NCBI GenBank assembly: GCA_934502905.1
Contig: CAKSVK010000114.1
Location: forward strand, 1 to 11,590
DNA length: 11,590 nucleotides
Source: an uncultured Chitinophagaceae bacterium
GTDB taxonomy: Bacteria > Bacteroidota > Bacteroidia > Chitinophagales > Chitinophagaceae
Direction: 5' to 3'
This document shows, piece after piece, positions 6,872 through 11,590 of this stretch; positions within the stretch are counted from its first letter, which is position 1, and each line of letters opens with the position of its first letter. Under the pieces are notes generated by a model. The model did no database searches. It worked only from the letters and a program-made list of their open reading frames with translations, and was not told where the DNA came from. The translations under genes and the position numbers were made by a program.

Positions 6872-7258
6872 TTAAGGCTGCAGGCCCTGTTCCTCTTTTT
6901 TCCGTACGATCAGAAACCAGTTGTTTTCGAGCGGCAAATAGCCGTAGTCATAACAATAGGTATAGGTACGCCCTGTTTTGGTAGTATAAAAATGCGTATG
7001 ATACAAAAACTGGTACCCCAGCTTCAACATCTTTTCGCGGCTGGCTTTTGCTGTCTCTTCGCTGCCGGGTAACAGCCTTTCCAGTATACGCCGGTTTTTT
7101 ATCAGGGCAAGGTTGATATGACGGACCTGCCGGTGGTTTTCAGACTTTAGCTGGTTGTTGTAAGCATTTCGGCAGTAATCATCACAAAATCTTTTGTCGA
7201 TCCTGCCTTTCAGTGTTTTCCCGCATTGCCTGCAGGTTTGGGTGCTTTTCTCCATCAT
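6872..7258 (-). CDS. Small protein with N-terminal Cys4 zinc ribbon, function unknown
   Basis: 128 aa, cytoplasmic. Residues 9-29 show C9xxC12-x12-C25xxxC29 (CRQCGKTLKG...FCDDYC), a treble-clef or zinc-ribbon type metal site, followed by RNAYNNQ, similar to the small zinc-ribbon domains (DUF2116-like) found in many bacteria. The remainder is basic and helical (HRQVRHINLALIKNRRILERLL) and then aromatic-rich (YQFLYHTHFYTT...YTYCYDYGYLPLENNWFLIV), which I do not recognise. Nucleic-acid binding is a fair guess from the zinc ribbon and the basic middle, and it fits the divergent ssb neighbour, but it is inference. An alternative start is the second Met, at 7255. Divergent to ssb across a 190-base region with a strong palindrome. 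Confidence 0.75.
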   Translation of the reverse strand: MMEKSTQTCRQCGKTLKGRIDKRFCDDYCRNAYNNQLKSENHRQVRHINLALIKNRRILERLLPGSEETAKASREKMLKLGYQFLYHTHFYTTKTGRTYTYCYDYGYLPLENNWFLIVRKKEEQGLQP

Positions 7259-7301
7259 AGTATAAAGTTCGGTCAGGCAGAAAAGATACGGAAAATATCC
7301 A

Positions 7302-7319
7302 TGTAGAAACGTTTCTACA
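7302..7319. promoter_or_regulatory. Perfect 18-bp palindrome, probable operator
   Basis: TGTAGAAACGTTTCTACA reads the same on both strands. The central AAACGTTT with CpG in the middle resembles operators of LacI/GalR-type regulators. It stands 43 bases upstream of the zinc-ribbon gene and 129 upstream of ssb. On the minus strand it sits at the expected -33 region of a TATCTTTT element (7288-7281), so a bound regulator would block that promoter. Confidence 0.6.
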
Positions 7320-7337
7320 CGGGTATATGCGGGTATA
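7320..7337. repeat. Two direct repeats CGGGTATA with 10-bp period
   Basis: CGGGTATA occurs at 7320-7327 and 7330-7337, one helical turn apart, directly abutting the 18-bp palindrome. The layout suggests a second protein-binding site on the same DNA face. A smaller inverted repeat GTCAT-CCGGT-ATGAC lies closer to ssb at 7386-7400. Confidence 0.45.
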
Positions 7338-7448
7338 AATATTTAATCTCCGACTGTTGCTTTTCTGCATGATCATCTTTGCAATGTCATCCGGTATGAC
7401 TGAAATAAATTTTATCATCGCTCCTTAGCGGGCACAAAACGAATTATT

Positions 7449-7793
7449 ATGTACGCATTAAGAAACAAAGTGCAACTGATCGGAAATCTGGGAAACAAGC
7501 CGGAATTGAAAAGCACTGAATCCGGAAAGAAAATGGCAGTATTCAATATGGCAACCAATGAGGTTTACCGGAATACAAAAGGCGAAAAAATTACCGACAC
7601 CCAATGGCACCGTATTGTTGTCTGGGGAAAGCTTGCTGAAATTGCGGACCAATACCTGGACAAAGGAAAGGAAATTGTGGTGGAAGGGAAACTGGTGAAC
7701 AGGTCTTATACGGACAAGGATGGGATCAAAAAGTTCATTACGGAGATCCAGGCATCCGAACTGCTGATTCCCGGCAGGCAGGAATTGCATTAA
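7449..7793 (+). CDS. ssb: Short single-stranded DNA-binding protein (SSB), no acidic tail
   Basis: 114 aa. The OB-fold of bacterial SSB is clear: NKVQLIGNLGNKPELK, KKMAVFNMATNE, TQWHRIVVWGKLAEIADQYLDKGKEIVVEGKL and YTDKDGIKKFITEIQASEL. SSB coats single-stranded DNA in replication, recombination and repair, normally as a tetramer. The protein ends right after the OB-fold (IPGRQELH): the flexible linker and the acidic D-D-x-P-F-type tip that recruits partner proteins in housekeeping SSBs are absent. It is therefore probably a secondary SSB paralogue; a housekeeping copy should exist elsewhere. Divergent to the zinc-ribbon gene. Two imperfect -7 elements lie upstream: CATCTTTG at 7374-7381 and TAAATTTT at 7406-7413. 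Confidence 0.93.
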   Translation: MYALRNKVQLIGNLGNKPELKSTESGKKMAVFNMATNEVYRNTKGEKITDTQWHRIVVWGKLAEIADQYLDKGKEIVVEGKLVNRSYTDKDGIKKFITEIQASELLIPGRQELH

Positions 7794-7797
7794 TGGG

Positions 7798-7828
7798 TTG
7801 CTGAGAACGGAAAATATGAATATATTTG
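7798..7828 (+). promoter_or_regulatory. Bacteroidota-type promoter of the YegP-like gene
   Basis: TTG (7798-7800), a 20-base spacer and TATATTTG (7821-7828), a full match to TAnnTTTG. Transcription would begin near 7834, about 33 nt before the ATG. The YegP-like gene can thus be expressed independently of ssb, whose stop codon overlaps the region just upstream. Confidence 0.65.
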
Positions 7829-7867
7829 ATGATATACGATTATTTACTAATTTCTTAAAACAACACC

Positions 7868-8203
7868 ATGGGAAAATTTGTGATCTCTAAACGGAAAAAC
7901 GGAGAATTTCAGTTTAATCTTAAAGCAGGCAACGGGCAGGTGATACTTACCAGTGAGGGGTATACAACCAAAGCCAGTTGTACAAATGGAATTGAATCTG
8001 TTCGTAAGAACGCACAGGACGACAGCAAATTTGATAAAAAGACTTCGTCAAATGGTAAAGAGTACTTCAACCTGAAGGCTACGAACGGGCAGATAATAGG
8101 GACCAGTGAAATGTACGAATCTGCTGCAAGCCGTGATAACGGGATCGCATCGGTTAAGGCATCAGCCGCTGATGCAAAAGTAGAGGACGAAACCGTTGCA
8201 TAA
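7868..8203 (+). CDS. YegP-like protein with two DUF1508 repeats
   Basis: 111 aa made of two tandem copies of the DUF1508/YegP unit. Repeat 1 (about residues 3-48) contains KRKNGEFQFNLKAGNGQVILTSEGYTTKASCTNGIESVRKNA. Repeat 2 (about 52-101) contains SNGKEYFNLKATNGQIIGTSEMYESAASRDNGIASVKASA. Each has the F.LKA.NGQ.I..SE.Y...A...NGI.SV signature. A short acidic tail (DAKVEDETVA) follows. Such proteins are small, soluble and of unsettled function, often linked with stress. The gene has its own promoter and a strong bidirectional terminator. Confidence 0.92.
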   Translation: MGKFVISKRKNGEFQFNLKAGNGQVILTSEGYTTKASCTNGIESVRKNAQDDSKFDKKTSSNGKEYFNLKATNGQIIGTSEMYESAASRDNGIASVKASAADAKVEDETVA

Positions 8204-8221
8204 CGATAGTGAGCAGCGCAT

Positions 8222-8267
8222 AATAAAAAAGTTTCGTCGGCTGAAATGCTGACGAAACTTTTTTATT
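8222..8267. terminator. Strong bidirectional terminator after the YegP-like gene
   Basis: AATAAAAAAGTTTCGTC (8222-8238) and its exact reverse complement (8251-8267) make a 17-bp stem, extended by three more pairs (one G-U) to a TGAAAT loop. A-run and T-run flank it symmetrically, so it can end transcripts of the YegP-like gene and of the convergent secreted protein gene whose stop is at 8342. Confidence 0.92.
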
Positions 8268-8341
8268 GTTGACGATCAAAATGTTCTTTGCAGGCTTTTT
8301 TACGCTGTTGCAGAATATCATTGCATCTGTGTTCAGCTTTC

Positions 8342-9160
8342 CTAATTAGGATACTGGGCCAGGCGTATGGTGATGCTGTTATCCTTATAGTTTTCGTTTA
8401 AGCTGCTTCTTGCCGAGGTTCTGCAGTTTTTTACGGAAGTAAACCATGAGCCTCCCCGCCTTACCCTGCCGGAGCCATCACTGGGTCCTTCAGGACTGTA
8501 TTTGATGTTTTGTTCATAATAGAACTTTCCGTATTTATCCTGACACCATTCCCACATGTTGCCGGTCATATCGTATAGTCCGAGCTCATTCGGCTGTTTT
8601 TGACCTACAGAATGAGGTCTCCGCTCGCTATTACCGGCATGCCATCCTACTTCATCAATATTATCGCTTCCGCTAAAACGGTAACCTTTACCTTCTATTC
8701 CTCCCTTGGCAGCATATTCCCATTCCGCTTCTGTGGGCAATGTATAATATTTGCCGGTTATCATATTAAGGCGGCGGATGAATTCCTGGGCATCCAGCCA
8801 GCTTACATTGTCGATAGGACAGTCCTGGCATGCTTTGTAATCGCTGGTATATTCTCCCATGATCATACCCCATTGCCGCTGGGTAACCGGGTACTTACTC
8901 ATGGCAAAGCCATTTATAACTACCTGATGTACAGGCTTTTCGTCTATTTCTCCCATATTGTCGCCCATCAAAAAGCTTCCACCTGTTACCCAAACCATAT
9001 TCTGCTGGATGCTGTCCAGGAAGGATTTTGGAATGGCCGCTGTATTTATCTTCACCTCATTTTTATCATCCTTTTTTTTCTTCTTTAGCCACTGTGCCGA
9101 TGCCGGTGTTGCGAGAGCTCCAACGGCTATTACCAGGAGGAACCTTGTAATCATAGTCAT
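8342..9160 (-). CDS. Secreted formylglycine-generating-enzyme (SUMF1/FGE)-like protein
   Basis: 272 aa. A Sec signal peptide (residues 1-22, cut after ATPASA) is followed by a Lys/Asp-rich stretch (KKKKKDD) and then the FGE-sulfatase domain from about residue 55 on: MVWVTGGSFLMGD, KPVHQVVINGFAMSKYPVTQRQW, PIDNVSWLDAQEFIRRLN, YYTLPTEAEWEYAAKGG, LGLYDMTGNMWEWCQDKYG and RVRRGGSWF. True FGE needs two cysteines after RGGSY; here the first position is Thr241 and only the second, Cys246, is kept, and the closing GFRLA is ITIRLA. A genuine sulfatase-activating role is therefore unlikely. Bacteroidota use many such domains in exported proteins (GldJ/GldK, for example), so a structural or other periplasmic role is more likely. 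It lies 64 bases after the ABC ATPase gene, with its own promoter candidate. Confidence 0.88.
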   Translation of the reverse strand: MTMITRFLLVIAVGALATPASAQWLKKKKKDDKNEVKINTAAIPKSFLDSIQQNMVWVTGGSFLMGDNMGEIDEKPVHQVVINGFAMSKYPVTQRQWGMIMGEYTSDYKACQDCPIDNVSWLDAQEFIRRLNMITGKYYTLPTEAEWEYAAKGGIEGKGYRFSGSDNIDEVGWHAGNSERRPHSVGQKQPNELGLYDMTGNMWEWCQDKYGKFYYEQNIKYSPEGPSDGSGRVRRGGSWFTSVKNCRTSARSSLNENYKDNSITIRLAQYPN

Positions 9161-9179
9161 AACATACCGATTAAGGCGG

Positions 9180-9187
9180 CAAATATA
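9180..9187 (-). promoter_or_regulatory. Candidate -7 element for the FGE-like gene
   Basis: TATATTTG (9187-9180) fully matches TAnnTTTG and lies 19 bases upstream of the ATG at 9160. No TTTG stands at the expected -33 distance. No terminator is visible in this 64-base gap, so read-through from the ABC ATPase gene is also possible. Confidence 0.4.
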
Positions 9188-9224
9188 AAGAATACGATGT
9201 TAACGGGCTTTTAATATACCAGGG

Positions 9225-9965
9225 CTAGTCGCGATATTCTCTTCCGGTGAGGTGCAGGAAAAGTCCTTCCAATCCTGGTTGTTTATGTTGCTCCAGCAGG
9301 GAATGAATGGTATCATTGGCAATTATTTGACCTTCATCAATTAATGCGGCTTTATTACAGAGATCTTCTGCTTCCTTCAGGTGATGGGAGGTATAGATAA
9401 GCGTAGTACCGTTTTGATTGAGTTGTTTCAGATAGTTGGTTATAGCATAGCGGGTCTGGACATCTACCCCGACAGTCGGCTCATCCAGAAACAACAATTT
9501 TGGCTCATGCATTATGGCAATAGCCAGGTTTACCCGCCGTTTCATACCACCGGAAAACTTATGTACCGGCTTATGGCGTACATCCTGTAACGCCAGTATA
9601 CCAAGTAATTCATCCGTTTTTTGCATGATCCGTTGTTTATCCAGGCCTGCCCAGGCACCAAAAAATTCCATATTTTCCACAGGACTGATCTCCTGGTAAA
9701 AAGAAAAATCCTGCGGAACGAAGCCGAACATTTTTCTTATTTCCCGCGGATGATCCCTGATTTCCAGTCCAAACATCTTCAGTGAGCCGGAAGAATACCG
9801 CAACAGTCCGGTCATCAGGTTCATAAGCGTGGTCTTTCCTGCGCCATTTGGACCAAATACACCGAAACGGTCTCCCTGTTCAACATAAAGATTAATACCA
9901 GATACCGCAGGCCTGATATTTCCTTTGTAGGTGAAGCTGAGATTTTGTATATCAATGGGCTGCAT
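9225..9965 (-). CDS. ABC-2-type transporter ATP-binding protein (CcmA-like)
   Basis: 246 aa. Motifs: Walker A GPNGAGKTT (38-46), Q-loop Gln85 in FVPQDFSFY, signature FSGGMKRRV (137-145), Walker B LLFLDEPTVGVD (157-168) and switch His194 in TSHH. The C-terminus GLEGLFLHLTGREYRD is typical of the ATPases that pair with ABC-2 permeases for drug, lipid or polysaccharide export. It starts 20 bases after the BtrH_N gene stops, so it is in that operon. No permease gene follows it; the next gene downstream encodes the secreted FGE-like protein. The permease must be encoded upstream beyond the right edge or elsewhere. Confidence 0.92.
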   Translation of the reverse strand: MQPIDIQNLSFTYKGNIRPAVSGINLYVEQGDRFGVFGPNGAGKTTLMNLMTGLLRYSSGSLKMFGLEIRDHPREIRKMFGFVPQDFSFYQEISPVENMEFFGAWAGLDKQRIMQKTDELLGILALQDVRHKPVHKFSGGMKRRVNLAIAIMHEPKLLFLDEPTVGVDVQTRYAITNYLKQLNQNGTTLIYTSHHLKEAEDLCNKAALIDEGQIIANDTIHSLLEQHKQPGLEGLFLHLTGREYRD

Positions 9966-9985
9966 GCAGTAACAGTTAATGAAGG

Positions 9986-11005
9986 TCAGATCATTTTTTT
10001 TGCAGCTAATGCCAGTTCCCGGAATGCTTTTTTTTCAATTTCAGCAATTTCTATCAGCATATCGCCCATTACATCGTAATCCTGCTGATCATTCAACCGC
10101 CCTTTGTAAATGCCTGAAGCCTGGATCGCGGCATCCCGCCAGCGATCGCCTGCAGCCGTGAACTGCGCTGCTATACCCATTAGCTCGTCTATCTGGTGGT
10201 AGGAGTAAGCCTGTTGCAAAAAGGCGCCATAAATGAAGCGGAACCCGCCACCCCCGGTACCGATTTCCTCCTGCATACGCACCAGTTGGGCCAGGTAGCT
10301 CCTGGATTTTTCGGGTCCCAGCCGGTTCTTCCATTTTTTTATTTTTTTTCCGGTATACCGTATACCGCTGATGCCGGCTATATTACCGGGGATGTGAAGC
10401 ATATCCCGGATGTTGCGTTTGATACCGGTAGTGATTGCGTTCTTTATCTGCTCGTCCGACACCGGCTTTTTTTCGCGGGGATAATACAGCTGGCCACGCG
10501 GCGCCAGGGGACCCCTGGCGAACCGTACCCTTTCCAGCTCATAGGAGGTCATAGAGGTCAGGGTTTCCATAACCGGGTCACTGATCTCATATACGTCGCC
10601 TTCCTTACCGGTAATGATCAGGTTGTGCGCGTTAAAATGAAACCGGTATTCTTTCGGAAAATACGGCAGGTAATAAACGCCCACCTGGCAGGCAGCAGGA
10701 TGACCGCTTCGAAGGCGTTCATCCAGTTCCTGTATTGCCTTTTCCCTGGATGAGAACTTTTTTCTTACCACCGGGATCCCCAGCGACTGGCAGGTACGTT
10801 TAAATATCATTCCGGGCATGGTACGAAAAGAAATGGCGGGACCGCCGTTTACTTTCATGAGCGGGATATAAATAAAAAACAGGCCCGAGCCGATGCCAAA
10901 GGCTAAAGGTTCCGTTATCTGCTCTACACCATAATGTTTTAAGAGGTTCGTGGTAACTCCGTTTTCGCAATGCGCAGCCTGATGATGTTCAAAATCAATT
11001 TTCAT
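9986..11005 (-). CDS. BtrH_N / DUF4872 protein, putative cysteine acyltransferase
   Basis: 339 aa, no signal peptide. The N-terminal half matches the BtrH_N pattern: HHQAAHCENGVTTNLLKHYG (candidate nucleophile Cys13), GIGSGLFFIY, then HNLIITGKEGDVYEISDP with candidate catalytic His127 and Asp143. The C-terminal half carries the DUF4872-like IGTGGGGFRFIYGAFLQQA stretch (about residues 248-266). BtrH in butirosin biosynthesis moves an amino-acyl group from a carrier protein to an aminoglycoside, using a C39-peptidase-like fold; most homologues are uncharacterised. Here it sits between a probable ketosynthase plus an unknown protein and an ABC-2 ATPase. That fits an acyl transfer or condensing step before export, but this is inference. 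Triad residues were picked by pattern, not structure. Confidence 0.82.
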   Translation of the reverse strand: MKIDFEHHQAAHCENGVTTNLLKHYGVEQITEPLAFGIGSGLFFIYIPLMKVNGGPAISFRTMPGMIFKRTCQSLGIPVVRKKFSSREKAIQELDERLRSGHPAACQVGVYYLPYFPKEYRFHFNAHNLIITGKEGDVYEISDPVMETLTSMTSYELERVRFARGPLAPRGQLYYPREKKPVSDEQIKNAITTGIKRNIRDMLHIPGNIAGISGIRYTGKKIKKWKNRLGPEKSRSYLAQLVRMQEEIGTGGGGFRFIYGAFLQQAYSYHQIDELMGIAAQFTAAGDRWRDAAIQASGIYKGRLNDQQDYDVMGDMLIEIAEIEKKAFRELALAAKKMI

Positions 11006-11022
11006 GCATGGGGATTATAGCA

Positions 11023-11433
11023 TTATTCAGCCTCTTCACTTTGAAGTTTCCGGCGCAGGTTTTTCAGTTCTTCAATGGTTATTTCAAAAGCCTCTGCGTA
11101 TTTACGCAGCTTTTTTTCGCTCAGCTTTTCGAATATTGAGGGCTTCAGGTGGCGTTTTACCTGCCATTGCCAGAAGCCGGTATAACCTGCTACAATGGGA
11201 ACGTCCATGATTTTTACAGCCATAAAATATAAAATGGGGCTGGCTTCGCCAGATAATACCTTTTGCCGGGCATCATTCACCTTCTTCTCAATGTCTTCCC
11301 ATGCCACATTCAGCGCATTGGTCTTTACCTCCCATCCTATGCTTTTGGCTGTTGTATATTTTCCGTCCTTATCTACCGCATAAGAAAGATCGCTGAAGAA
11401 ACCTTTATCCTGTGGAATATCTTCTTTTTTCAT
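11023..11433 (-). CDS. Unrecognised 136-aa protein in the KASIII/BtrH/ABC operon
   Basis: I do not recognise the family. The protein is soluble and charged, with no signal peptide. Its N-terminal half (FFSDLSYAVDKDGKYTTAKSIGWEVKTNALNVAWEDI) looks like a small alpha/beta unit and the middle is more hydrophobic (ASPILYFMAVKIMDVPIVAGYTG). The C-terminal 50 residues, WQWQVKRHLKPSIFEKL and SEKKLRKYAEAFEITIEEL, resemble the last helices of an XRE-type helix-turn-helix domain, where L.KYA.AL.I..EEL is common. It may therefore be a small DNA-binding or protein-binding factor, but the first HTH helices are not convincing. It lies 32 bases after the KASIII-like gene and 17 bases before the BtrH_N gene. 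This tight spacing argues that it is real and functionally linked. Confidence 0.75.
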   Translation of the reverse strand: MKKEDIPQDKGFFSDLSYAVDKDGKYTTAKSIGWEVKTNALNVAWEDIEKKVNDARQKVLSGEASPILYFMAVKIMDVPIVAGYTGFWQWQVKRHLKPSIFEKLSEKKLRKYAEAFEITIEELKNLRRKLQSEEAE

Positions 11434-11465
11434 GCCGGTAAAACTTTAAGCTGAAAGAAATAAGT

Positions 11466-11590
11466 TTAATCGGGACCTACTACCGTCAGCAGGCTGTACA
11501 TATATGAAAAGCGCGAACTTTCGGGGACCAGTAAAAGCATTTTGTCCCCGGCTTTCAGCTTTCCGCTACGATACAGCTCATCAACCATCA
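11466..11590 (-). CDS. Probable beta-ketoacyl-ACP synthase III-like enzyme, C-terminal end (5' part outside window)
   Basis: Only the last 40 codons are inside the window; the frame is open to the right edge. The residues MVDELYRSGKLKAGDKMLLL and VPESSRFSYMYSLLTVVGPD resemble the C-terminus of the KASIII (FabH-like) enzymes of Bacteroidota, in which G.L..GDK.LLLVPES.RFSY...LLTVV recurs. These enzymes condense acyl-CoA or acyl-ACP with malonyl-ACP, or act as acyltransferases in secondary metabolism. The catalytic Cys-His-Asn set lies outside the window, so neither the activity nor the exact subfamily can be verified. It is the first visible gene of the minus-strand operon and ends 32 bases before the unknown 136-aa gene. 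Confidence 0.6.
   Translation of the reverse strand, partial: MVDELYRSGKLKAGDKMLLLVPESSRFSYMYSLLTVVGPD

Noticed and set aside
10196..10753. 185-codon plus-strand frame antisense to the BtrH_N gene
   Set aside because: A shadow frame; the minus strand carries the conserved BtrH_N and DUF4872 patterns and fits the operon spacing.
1..11590. CRISPR arrays, tRNA/rRNA genes, insertion sequences or prophage genes
   Set aside because: No spaced repeat array, no tRNA-like cloverleaf, no transposase, integrase or phage-structural sequence was seen on either strand.

Overview
The window reads as chromosomal DNA of a Bacteroidota bacterium, most likely of the Chitinophagaceae or a close relative. Three things point there: the protein families present (a DUF2795 protein, a two-repeat YegP protein, a Bacteroidota-style KASIII/BtrH/ABC cluster); promoter-like sites of the Bacteroidota form TTTG or TTG, about 19-20 bases, then TAnnTTTG; and a general lack of Shine-Dalgarno sequences. 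The assignment rests on reading the sequence only; no search was run.

Layout. Left (1-2311): a minus-strand exopolysaccharide/capsule export operon, a Wza-like outer-membrane lipoprotein followed by a Wzc-like chain-length/tyrosine-kinase protein that runs off the left edge. It is preceded by a long non-coding leader with a perfect 12-bp inverted repeat. Centre-left (2312-4450): yajQ on plus, then on minus a Fur-family regulator in operon with an HD-superfamily hydrolase, and a small acidic DUF2795 protein with its own promoter and terminator. Centre (4666-6800): plus-strand lolD (lipoprotein-release ABC ATPase) and a 12-helix MFS transporter, closed by a bidirectional terminator.

Centre-right (6872-8267): a small Cys4 zinc-ribbon protein (minus) diverges from a short single-stranded-DNA-binding protein (plus). 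The gap between them holds a perfect 18-bp palindrome and a pair of direct repeats. A YegP-like protein with its own promoter follows, then a 20-bp-stem terminator.

Right (8342-11590): a minus-strand gene cluster, read right to left. It holds the C-terminal end of a probable beta-ketoacyl-ACP synthase III-like enzyme, an unrecognised 136-aa protein, a BtrH_N/DUF4872 protein (cysteine acyltransferase/peptidase-like fold), an ABC-2-type ATPase without a visible permease, and finally a secreted formylglycine-generating-enzyme-like protein lacking one of the two catalytic cysteines. The first four are tightly spaced and probably one operon that makes and exports an acyl-derived product. This is the part of the window most likely to hold an undescribed system.
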